From the NCBI GenBank assembly GCA_016291475.1, contig JAEEXJ010000104.1:1-10132 (forward strand): a stretch of 10,132 bases of DNA, given 5' to 3'. The notes under the pieces were generated by a model, which worked only from the letters and a program-made list of their open reading frames with translations, ran no database searches and was not told where the DNA came from. The DNA comes from Lachnospiraceae bacterium (GTDB lineage Bacteria; Bacillota_A; Clostridia; Lachnospirales; Lachnospiraceae). A program made the position numbers and the translations under genes. Below are positions 1 through 6,280 of the stretch, in pieces (the first letter of the stretch is position 1; each line of letters begins with the position of its first letter).

Positions 1-635
<635 letters not shown>

Positions 636-663
636 TTAATCGGTTTTCCAAAAACCAAAAATT

Positions 664-692
664 AATATAATACATTAAAGCAATAAAGTAAA
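664..692 (-). promoter_or_regulatory. Predicted sigma-A promoter of gdhA
   Basis: On the minus strand, a -35 TTTACT (687-692) and a -10 TATATT (664-669) are 17 bp apart in a very AT-rich gap. The predicted start near 657 gives a leader of about 57 nt. The leader begins with a small hairpin (642-656, GGTTTT/AAAACC arms) and ends in AGGAGG before the gdhA ATG. A 10-bp palindrome ATACATGTAT (700-709) sits just upstream of the -35 and could be a protein site; this is only a guess. Confidence 0.55.
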
Positions 693-724
693 TACAAAAA
701 TACATGTATACAAATTTTTTTTAT

Positions 725-757
725 AAAAAAATCGGACCCGGTTTAATCCGGATCCGA
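725..757 (-). terminator. Intrinsic terminator of the SH3-domain protein gene
   Basis: Ten-bp arms at 748-757 and 732-741 (TCGGATCCGG paired with CCGGGTCCGA, one G-T pair) enclose a 6-nt loop. On the minus strand seven T follow (731-725). It begins 8 nt past the TAA of the SH3-protein gene and closes the tRNA-Arg/SH3 transcription unit before gdhA. Confidence 0.9.
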
Positions 758-765
758 CAATTTTA

Positions 766-1956
766 TTAATCAAGAACTATCTCAAGATATTCGGATGCGA
801 GATATACGACCTTGCCATTATAAACAACTTCGCACCATCCGTCCGATTCTGATACGAGCCTTGCGGTAGAGCCCTTGGCAAATGAACCCATTATCATTCC
901 ATCGGTTCCTGCCTTTGCTCTGATATTGATCGTCTCAATGGCCGTTACGGTTCCTATGGTAACTACGCTGTCAATGTCGATATCAAGAGTAAGATACTCG
1001 GTCTTAACGTATCCTTCTTTTCCGTCAAAAGAAATCCTCGACCATCCGTTACCCTTGGTCTCAAGGATCTCAACGGTCTCTCCGCCTCTGAGCTGACCCA
1101 TTGTGTCAGCATTCATGGAATCACTGACTCTTACATTAACGGTCGCATTGGCGGTAGCAGTCTTGGGCTTTTCCTCCTCACCGTCTGCTACAGGCTGCTC
1201 AATCTCGGGCATTTCGATCTCTTCACCCGCGTTAAGAGCGGCGAGCTTCTCTCCGGCTTCAAGGCTTACGATGGAATCAAGTTCCTTCATATATGTCAGA
1301 AGTTCGGGATGAGCGGTGATGATGTCGTTATAGTCTGTAGTGATACGGTTTCCGAGTTCCACTACATCCTCACAAACAAGTGCATTATCGATATAAGAAT
1401 TTTCTTCCTGGTTAAGCTCGGAATTGATTATCACATAGCTTCCGTCAGCATTATGTCTCAGATAAAATCCGTCATATGCCGGAAGAGGACTGTCGGGATA
1501 ATCATTGAAAGTTACATCGGTAACGGCAAATACTATGGTAGATGCTTCGTCATAACCGGGCATGGTGTAGATATTGATAAGTGCGTAATCAAGATATCTG
1601 CTCTGCTCAGCCTTAACGAGTTTGTCTTTCATCTCGATCGTGTCGTTAAGAATATCAAGCTTGTCTACGTCACCGTTTGAAAGACACAGATAATACTCTA
1701 CAAAAAAGTTCGTAATATCTCCGTTGGCATTCTCCGTAAGTGCAAGGGGAATCTCGACGGGAACTTCTTCTGAGGTAAGAGTCTCCGCAGGTACATTAGC
1801 TACGGCTACGGGATCGGGGATCTGCTCTCTTCTGCTTCTTGCGGAAAGTGCAACGAACGTAACGATCGCAGCAACCACAAACAAGAAGATAGGAGCCGTG
1901 AGCTTTATATTCTTTTTAACGAACGGGACTATCTTACTGTATATATCCTTGTTCAT
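766..1956 (-). CDS. Membrane-anchored protein with two C-terminal bacterial SH3 domains
   Basis: Predicted 396-residue surface protein. A short Lys-rich N-terminus is followed by one hydrophobic segment at about residues 18-39 (APIFLFVVAAIVTFVALSA), best read as a signal anchor with the bulk outside the cell. Residues about 70-250 form an acidic domain beginning ITNFFVEYYLCLSNGDVDKL, which could be NTF2-like but which I do not recognise. A Glu/Pro-rich linker follows. Two SH3 type-3 repeats lie at about 266-325 (VNVRVSDS...GWSRISFDGKEGYVKTEYL) and 331-390 (INIRAKAG...GWCEVVYNGKVVYLASEYL). Such domains usually bind cell-wall peptides; no hydrolase domain is present. A TTG three bases upstream (1957-1959) could also be read as a start, but GGAG at 1963-1966 is 6 nt from the ATG and only 3 nt from the TTG, so the ATG at 1956 is chosen. 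The gene begins 13 nt past tRNA-Arg and has no visible promoter of its own. Confidence 0.85.
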   Translation of the reverse strand: MNKDIYSKIVPFVKKNIKLTAPIFLFVVAAIVTFVALSARSRREQIPDPVAVANVPAETLTSEEVPVEIPLALTENANGDITNFFVEYYLCLSNGDVDKLDILNDTIEMKDKLVKAEQSRYLDYALINIYTMPGYDEASTIVFAVTDVTFNDYPDSPLPAYDGFYLRHNADGSYVIINSELNQEENSYIDNALVCEDVVELGNRITTDYNDIITAHPELLTYMKELDSIVSLEAGEKLAALNAGEEIEMPEIEQPVADGEEEKPKTATANATVNVRVSDSMNADTMGQLRGGETVEILETKGNGWSRISFDGKEGYVKTEYLTLDIDIDSVVTIGTVTAIETINIRAKAGTDGMIMGSFAKGSTARLVSESDGWCEVVYNGKVVYLASEYLEIVLD

Positions 1957-1969
1957 CAAAATCTCCGTA

Positions 1970-2041
1970 TGCAGCCGACAGGAATCGAACCTGCATTAAA
2001 GGCGTCGGAGGCCTTCGTTCTATCCATTAGACTACGGCTGC
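1970..2041 (-). tRNA. tRNA-Arg, anticodon CCG
   Basis: A 72-nt cloverleaf on the minus strand. The acceptor stem GCAGCCG/CGGCTGC is perfect over 7 bp. The anticodon stem AAGGC/GCCTT is perfect, with loop CTCCGAC, giving anticodon CCG (reads CGG, arginine). The T arm is GCAGG-TTCGATT-CCTGT and the discriminator is A. The 3' CCA is not encoded: the bases after the discriminator are TAC, so the end must be made by tRNase Z-type cutting and CCA addition. The D stem GTCT/GAAC has a C-A mismatch and a U-G pair. The SH3-protein ribosome binding site begins 3 nt after the tRNA. Confidence 0.95.
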
Positions 2042-2052
2042 ACGTTTCATGG

Positions 2053-2069
2053 TGTAACTATATGTTACA
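2053..2069. repeat. Inverted repeat TGTAAC-N5-GTTACA in the tRNA-Arg leader
   Basis: Perfect 6-bp arms with a 5-base spacer lie between the predicted tRNA promoter start site (about 2082) and the tRNA 5' end (2041). A further TTACAA copy is at 2076-2081. It may be a small hairpin in the precursor RNA or an operator; I do not match it to a known regulator. Confidence 0.4.
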
Positions 2070-2088
2070 AATTTATTACAACTAGGCG

Positions 2089-2117
2089 ATTTTACCATAA
2101 ATAGAGGATAGTGTAAA
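2089..2117 (-). promoter_or_regulatory. Strong predicted sigma-A promoter for tRNA-Arg and the SH3 protein gene
   Basis: On the minus strand, a -35 TTTACA (2112-2117) and a -10 TAAAAT (2089-2094) are 17 bp apart, with TG plus one base before the -10 (extended -10). Both boxes match consensus at five of six bases. The predicted start near 2082 gives about 40 nt before the tRNA. It is the only good promoter seen upstream of the SH3 protein gene. Confidence 0.75.
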
Positions 2118-2141
2118 GTTTTGAGCCTCCGTCAAACCTTT
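2115..2141 (-). terminator. Possible weak terminator hairpin after the DUF5688 gene
   Basis: Arms AAAGGTTTGA and TCAAAACTTT pair at 9 of 10 positions around a 7-nt loop (CGGAGGC). The minus-strand side has only a short T run within the arm. The plus-strand side has a better T tract (2139-2147), but no plus-strand gene precedes it. The hairpin foot shares bases with the -35 of the tRNA promoter. This may be a poor or bidirectional terminator. Confidence 0.35.
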
Positions 2142-2174
2142 TTGTTTACTGCATTTTCTTATAGCTATCGTTAC

Positions 2175-3071
2175 CTATGCGATCGATATTTTTTCATCTA
2201 TTCTGTCGTAAAAATATAACGAATCGGACAGTACATCCTGAGGTTCCAGCTGAGTCATGTTGACTGTATGGATCATTTCCTTTAATGACTTTTCGTCACC
2301 GGCCATATTCCTTGCAAATACTATCACTTCATGCACTGAACTGGGAATTATATAGAGATCCGACTTAAGAACTTCGGACAGGTTATGAAGGATATCCGGG
2401 TATAGCATTACCGCAGCACCGTTGACCATCCTGGAATTTGAAAGGACATACATAGGAAGCATCGGCTCATCCTCCGGTAAGATCTCTTCCGCTTTTCCGG
2501 GGCAGATCCTCTCCAGAACGCTTCCCATATCCCTGCAGACACCGGGAAGGGCCAAGGGAGAGTTTTCCCCGGCATCCTTCATCAGTTGCTCTGTTGATAC
2601 GCCCCACATTTCCATATGTTTGTTCCGAATAAGGATCGAACCGTCGGGAAGCCCTTTCTTTTCAAAAGCATAATAAAAGACAATGGCAAGATCCAGAAAA
2701 GGAACATAGGGGATTCCGGTAAGAAGCTCCTTATTCCTTTCTGCGGAGATCAGCTTATAGGACAGACCTTTTTTGACACATTCGTAATCTTCGTAAAAAG
2801 AAACATCGAACCCTTCCTCGGGGACGGATCTTCGGTAATCCTCCGCAAGACGGGCAGCTCCCTCCTGAAGACTCTCTCCGTCTTCGTAGTTTTCATAATA
2901 GGATCTCAGGTATATGGTTGGAGCTATGTTCATACCGGGTGATCTTATCACAAGAGCATCCAAACGGACTCCGTTGTTTTTGTCAATTATAGCTTCTTCG
3001 ATCACATATCCATCGCCGAGAATATTCTCGACCGCTTTTTTCATATTTCCGGAAAATTCTTTGATAGTCAT
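2175..3071 (-). CDS. DUF5688 family protein, function unknown
   Basis: A 298-residue soluble protein with no signal peptide or clear membrane segment. I place it in the DUF5688 group from recalled wording typical of it: an early block with KNNGVRLDAL followed by APTIYLRSYYENYEDGES, and a C-terminal block with VLSNSRMVNGAAVMLYP, IIPSSVHEVIVF, MTQLEPQDVLSDSLYFYDR. This family is frequent in Lachnospiraceae, often in many copies, and no activity is known to me. The ATG at 3071 is preceded by AAGGA with about 6 nt spacing. The gene follows the strong efp terminator by 38 nt, and no convincing promoter lies between, so it may depend on read-through or on an atypical promoter. The family call rests on memory, not a search. 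Confidence 0.75.
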   Translation of the reverse strand: MTIKEFSGNMKKAVENILGDGYVIEEAIIDKNNGVRLDALVIRSPGMNIAPTIYLRSYYENYEDGESLQEGAARLAEDYRRSVPEEGFDVSFYEDYECVKKGLSYKLISAERNKELLTGIPYVPFLDLAIVFYYAFEKKGLPDGSILIRNKHMEMWGVSTEQLMKDAGENSPLALPGVCRDMGSVLERICPGKAEEILPEDEPMLPMYVLSNSRMVNGAAVMLYPDILHNLSEVLKSDLYIIPSSVHEVIVFARNMAGDEKSLKEMIHTVNMTQLEPQDVLSDSLYFYDRIDEKISIA

Positions 3072-3104
3072 ATTCTTCCTTTCATAACAGGGTTAACGGG
3101 TAAA

Positions 3105-3135
3105 CAAAAACAGCCATGCGAACACGCATGGCTGT
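3105..3135 (-). terminator. Strong intrinsic terminator of efp
   Basis: A perfect 11-bp stem (ACAGCCATGCG with CGCATGGCTGT; arms 3125-3135 and 3110-3120) with a 4-nt loop, followed on the minus strand by TTTTTGTTT. It begins 28 nt past the efp stop and ends about 35 nt before the DUF5688 start codon. Confidence 0.9.
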
Positions 3136-3163
3136 CAGTCACATTGCTATGAAAGGACTAAGA

Positions 3164-3721
3164 TTATACTCTGGAGAGATACTCGCCGGTTCTGGTGTCG
3201 ATCTTGATCTTGTCTCCGGTGTTAACGAAGAGAGGAACCTGAACCATAGCACCTGTCTCAACGGTAGCGGGCTTGGATGCGCCGGTAGCGGTGTCACCCT
3301 TGAAGCCGGGCTCAGTCTCGGTAATATCGAGCTCTACGAAAAGAGGGGGCTCGATTGAGAATGCGTTTCCGTTGTGAGAGCAAACTTTGCAGATCTCATT
3401 CTCTTTGACGAACTTGAGAGCATCACCGACAAGGTCGCTTGCAAGCTGAACCTGATCGTAGGTCTCGGTATCCATGAAGGTATAAAGCTCGCCATCCTTA
3501 TAGAGATACTGCATATCCTTTCTGTCTATATGAGCCTGAGGGCATTTCTCGGTGGGGCGGAAAGTACGCTCTACAACGCCGCCGTTCTTGATGTCCTTAA
3601 GCTTGGTGCGGACGAAAGCCGCGCCTTTTCCGGGCTTAACATGCTGGAAATCGATGATCTGATAAACTGAGTTATCAAGCTCGATAGTAATACCGTTTCT
3701 GAAGTCTCCTGCAGAAATCAT
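3164..3721 (-). CDS. efp: Translation elongation factor P
   Basis: EF-P binds between the P and E sites of the ribosome and restores peptide bond formation at polyproline stretches. The protein is 185 residues, the usual length. The N-terminal KOW-like domain (about 1-62) has the loop [11 protein letters not shown] with Lys32 at its tip, the position that carries the 5-aminopentanol modification in B. subtilis. Two OB-fold domains follow (about 65-125 and 130-185), including [12 protein letters not shown] and the C-terminal signature around [17 protein letters not shown]. The frame is open ten codons further upstream, but the ATG at 3721 has AGGAGG at 6 nt and matches the family start ([10 protein letters not shown]). 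The gene lies 74 nt downstream of aroQ. Aro-efp closeness is also known in Bacillus (yqhS-yqhT-efp). Confidence 0.97.
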   Translation of the reverse strand: MISAGDFRNGITIELDNSVYQIIDFQHVKPGKGAAFVRTKLKDIKNGGVVERTFRPTEKCPQAHIDRKDMQYLYKDGELYTFMDTETYDQVQLASDLVGDALKFVKENEICKVCSHNGNAFSIEPPLFVELDITETEPGFKGDTATGASKPATVETGAMVQVPLFVNTGDKIKIDTRTGEYLSRV

Positions 3722-3765
3722 AAAAAACCTCCTAATATCTTTGCCAACCAAAATAATCCTCGAAT

Positions 3766-3794
3766 ATATTACATTAAAAAAATCGGGATTTCAA
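3766..3794 (-). promoter_or_regulatory. Predicted efp promoter overlapping the end of aroQ
   Basis: On the minus strand, a -35 TTGAAA (3789-3794) begins 1 nt past the aroQ TAG, and a -10 TAATAT (3766-3771) follows after 17 bp. A TATATT at 3764-3769 is an alternative with 19-bp spacing. The predicted start near 3759 gives a leader of about 38 nt containing AGGAGG. No clear terminator separates aroQ from efp, so efp may also be read from the aro operon. Confidence 0.55.
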
Positions 3795-3795
3795 C

Positions 3796-4233
3796 CTATT
3801 TTTGGGCGGCTGCTATGTAATCCATTGCTTCAATGTAACCTGCAAGACCTTTTCCGTATATCTGCCTGTCACATGCGGGTGCCGTTACGGACACCTTGCG
3901 GAACTCTTCCCTCGATGATATATCCGAGATATGAACCTCGACTTTTACAGGCTTTTCAAGACTTTTGAGTGCGTCGTGAATGGCGTAACTGTAATGAGTA
4001 TATGCGCCGGGATTGATCACAATACCGTCCGTTCCGTCAAAATATGCTTCCTGAAGCTTATCAATTATGGCTCCCTCGTGGTTGGACTGAAAACATGTAA
4101 CTTCCATGCCTTTTTCAGCCGCATGCTCCTCTATCATCCGGATCAGATATTCATAATCCTGATTGCCGTATATATTTTTTTCCCTGATCCCGAGAAAATT
4201 TAGATTGGGACCGTTTATAACAAGGATCTTCAT
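3796..4233 (-). CDS. aroQ: Type II 3-dehydroquinate dehydratase
   Basis: Dehydrates 3-dehydroquinate to 3-dehydroshikimate, step three of the shikimate pathway, usually as a cytoplasmic dodecamer. It is 145 residues, normal for the small type II enzymes. Visible motifs are the N-terminal NGPNLNFLG, the flexible lid with Arg17 and Tyr22 (the catalytic base position), FQSNHEGAIID, INPGAYTHYSYAIHDAL with Asn74, and VEVHISDI with catalytic His101. The ATG at 4233 overlaps the aroK stop by four bases (ATGA) and has GGAG at 8 nt inside the aroK end, which points to translational coupling. Confidence 0.97.
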   Translation of the reverse strand: MKILVINGPNLNFLGIREKNIYGNQDYEYLIRMIEEHAAEKGMEVTCFQSNHEGAIIDKLQEAYFDGTDGIVINPGAYTHYSYAIHDALKSLEKPVKVEVHISDISSREEFRKVSVTAPACDRQIYGKGLAGYIEAMDYIAAAQK

Positions 4234-4847
4234 TCTTTATTCTCCGTAATGTCCGACTTGGATTGAAGGTAGCTTTCGGGCGGGATTTCCCATCCGCGTT
4301 TTTCGAGTTCTCCGAGTATCTCGCTTATGACCTCATCCCTGTCCTTACTCCCGTTATCGATTATGATATCGGCACATCTTTCATATGCTGGAGCCCTGAG
4401 TTTCATAAGGTTCTTTATTTTTGAAAGAGGATCTTCACACTGAAGGAGCGGCCTTGTGGTATCTCCTTTGAGTCTCTCCCATACTTCTTCGGGCTTAAGT
4501 CTCAGATATACCACGGTTCCTATTGTCTTAATAAGAGGCTGGTTCTGAAGACTTACAGGTGTTCCTCCGCCAAGCGAGTATATCCTGGGAATCCTGTCTT
4601 CCCTTATTTCTCTTAGGACATCAGTCTCAAGTTCCCTGAAATACTTCTCTCCCTTTGCGGCAAAAATATCCGATATGGTAACACCCTCGAGGTCTTCTAT
4701 CATCTTATCGGTATCATAAAATGCTCTTTTAAGCTTATAGGAGAGGCTCCTGCCTATGGAGGTCTTTCCGCTTCCCATAAATCCTATAAGAACCAGATGC
4801 TGTCCCTTTTGGTATTCACTGTTTTTCTTATGTTTCTTATTACTCAT
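4230..4847 (-). CDS. aroK: Shikimate kinase
   Basis: Phosphorylates shikimate to shikimate 3-phosphate with ATP. It is a 205-residue P-loop kinase. Residues 22-29 form the Walker A motif GFMGSGKT. Asp45 and Asp47 (DTD) are shikimate and metal contacts, Arg71 lies in FRELE, SLGGGTP (91-97) is the Walker B/shikimate site, Arg132 (TTRPLL) is the lid arginine, and Arg151 lies before the C-terminal helix. A basic extension of about 16 residues (NKKHKK) precedes the core, and about 25 extra residues follow it, which makes it somewhat longer than the usual 165-175. The frame is open up to an ATG at 4868, but the ATG at 4847, sharing one base with the aroE stop (TGATG) and with GGAAG at 7 nt, is preferred. 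Confidence 0.95.
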   Translation of the reverse strand: MSNKKHKKNSEYQKGQHLVLIGFMGSGKTSIGRSLSYKLKRAFYDTDKMIEDLEGVTISDIFAAKGEKYFRELETDVLREIREDRIPRIYSLGGGTPVSLQNQPLIKTIGTVVYLRLKPEEVWERLKGDTTRPLLQCEDPLSKIKNLMKLRAPAYERCADIIIDNGSKDRDEVISEILGELEKRGWEIPPESYLQSKSDITENKE

Positions 4848-5704
4848 CAGAAAACTTCCGCGTAGCATTTGTCCGCAAGGTCATCGCTTATTGAAAGCCC
4901 TGTCCAATATTCATAGGCAATAATGCCCTGATAAAGGAGCATCTTTGAACCGTTGAAGCTTTTTGCACCGGCCTCTTTGCAAAGCTTCATGAATTTTGTC
5001 TCGGGAGGATTAAAGATAAGATCATACCCGACCTTAACCCTCTTGTAAAACTCCGGATCTTCAATTACCGCTTTTTCGGTATCGGGATGCATGCCCACAC
5101 TTGTTGCCTGGATCACGATATATTTCGCATATCCGGGAAGTCTGTCATATCCCGAGATGGGAAGAGGATGAGCAAAGCTTCTTCCGCAGATCTCATTAAT
5201 ACTTCCGGCAAGTTCCTCAGCCCTGTCCGTGTTCCTGTTCATAATGGTAACGGTGGAAGCGCCTGCAGTTTCGAGCATCATAGCAGCCGCTCTTGCAACG
5301 CCGCCTGCTCCGAGGATAAGGACATCCTCACCCTTTATATCTACGCCGTCTCTTTCAAGTGCTCTTAAAAGTCCCGGCATATCGGTATTAAATCCCTTAT
5401 ATCCGTCATCGCATCTTACAAGAGTATTTACCGCGCCGATCTTCTCAGCAAGAGGATCGATATCCGTAAGAAATGGAATAACTTCCTCCTTATAAGGAAC
5501 GGTTACGTTAAGTCCTTTGATACCAAGAGCAAATGCCCCGGGTATGGCTTTATCAAGCCTTCCGGTGTCAACGTGAAATGCTCCGTAAGCCAGGTTAAAA
5601 CCTGTTTTTTCGGCAAGGAAATTATGGATGGCAGGTGACTTGGTATGTGCCACCGGATTTCCTATCAGTCCGCATATATACGTTTTTCCGTCTATCGGTC
5701 TCAT
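4847..5704 (-). CDS. aroE: Shikimate dehydrogenase (NADP+)
   Basis: Reduces 3-dehydroshikimate to shikimate with NADPH. It is 285 residues, normal for AroE. Shikimate-site motifs are GNPVAHTKSPAIHN (15-28), NVTVPYKE with catalytic Lys72, GAVNTL, and GFNTD with catalytic Asp108. The Rossmann turn is GAGGVARA at 132-139, followed by MNRN, which suits NADP binding. ATSVGMHP, YDLIFNPPETKF and the C-terminal GSKMLLYQG complete the family pattern. The first shikimate-binding serine of the usual S-x-S-P is threonine here (Thr21, with Ser23 kept), a mild change that should preserve the hydroxyl. The ATG at 5704 overlaps the yqeG stop by four bases (ATGA). Confidence 0.97.
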   Translation of the reverse strand: MRPIDGKTYICGLIGNPVAHTKSPAIHNFLAEKTGFNLAYGAFHVDTGRLDKAIPGAFALGIKGLNVTVPYKEEVIPFLTDIDPLAEKIGAVNTLVRCDDGYKGFNTDMPGLLRALERDGVDIKGEDVLILGAGGVARAAAMMLETAGASTVTIMNRNTDRAEELAGSINEICGRSFAHPLPISGYDRLPGYAKYIVIQATSVGMHPDTEKAVIEDPEFYKRVKVGYDLIFNPPETKFMKLCKEAGAKSFNGSKMLLYQGIIAYEYWTGLSISDDLADKCYAEVF

Positions 5705-6207
5705 TTTCTATGCCTGTTCTTTCTGTGGTAAGCCTTAAGAACGAACCACTCAAGTCTTCTTTTCAATACGATCTGAATTTCTTCTTTTTTATCGATGGGC
5801 TTTGTGAGGATGGTCTCTATCCCCGCCCGGTTTGCACCCCATATATCGGTAAAAAGCTGGTCTCCGATAAAGATTGTGGTCTCGGGCTTTGTGCCCATTA
5901 TCTTCATCGCATCCTCATAGCCTTTTCTGGAAGGCTTGGCGGCTTTATACACATATTCGGATCCGACGGCATCGGCAAAAGGCTTTACTCTTTTTTCCTT
6001 GTTATTGGATAAAAGAACCGTTTTGAACCCGATATATCTGAGTTTTTCAAAAAGCTCTTTACTCCTGTCATCCGCAGGTGCTCCGTGCATGACAAGAGTG
6101 TTGTCTATATCGTAAATAATCCCTCTTTTTCCGAGAGCATAGAGGCTTTCGTAGGGAATTGTATATGCGGAATCATTTTCTTTGGTCGGATAGAGTTTTT
6201 CTAACAA
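5701..6207 (-). CDS. yqeG: YqeG family HAD IIIA-type phosphatase
   Basis: A predicted HAD-superfamily phosphatase whose physiological substrate I do not know. From the chosen start it is 168 residues. HAD motif I is YDIDNTLV with Asp33 and Asp35; motif II is LLSNN at about 66-70; Lys91 in AAKPSRKG is the motif III lysine; motif IV is FIGDQLFTDIWGAN with Asp116 and Asp121. The end is basic. An ATG further upstream (6240) is in frame but has only GGAA one base away. A TTG at 6207 has AAAGGGA about 8 nt upstream and gives an N-terminus (LEKLYP...) resembling typical YqeG proteins, so it is preferred; the true start could still be 6240 (179 residues). It is the first gene of the aro operon. A yqeG-aroE neighbourhood also occurs in Bacillus (yqeG-yqeH-aroE). 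Confidence 0.9.
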   Translation of the reverse strand: MLEKLYPTKENDSAYTIPYESLYALGKRGIIYDIDNTLVMHGAPADDRSKELFEKLRYIGFKTVLLSNNKEKRVKPFADAVGSEYVYKAAKPSRKGYEDAMKIMGTKPETTIFIGDQLFTDIWGANRAGIETILTKPIDKKEEIQIVLKRRLEWFVLKAYHRKNRHRK

Positions 6208-6249
6208 ATCCCGTTCCCTTTCATCTGCATACTTGATCATTTCCGAAAG

Positions 6250-6258
6250 TGCTATAAT
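6250..6258 (+). promoter_or_regulatory. Extended -10 promoter of the small membrane protein gene
   Basis: TG-C-TATAAT, a perfect extended -10. No -35 is found at normal spacing; TTGATC at 6233-6238 is only 14 bp away. The predicted start near 6265 gives a leader of about 16 nt that contains GAGAGG. The site lies between the two candidate starts of yqeG (6240 and 6207) and that gene's upstream region, so the two opposite transcription units share this DNA. Confidence 0.65.
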
Positions 6259-6280
6259 GATAACACGAGAGGTAAGAAAA

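Noticed and set aside
1309..1680. Plus-strand open frame of 123 codons inside the SH3 protein gene
   Set aside because: It lies fully antisense to a well-supported gene, and I see no convincing start signal or recognisable protein. Treated as a shadow frame.
3164..3169. TATAAT on the minus strand at the efp stop as a promoter for the DUF5688 gene
   Set aside because: There is no matching -35, and the strong efp terminator lies between it and the gene.
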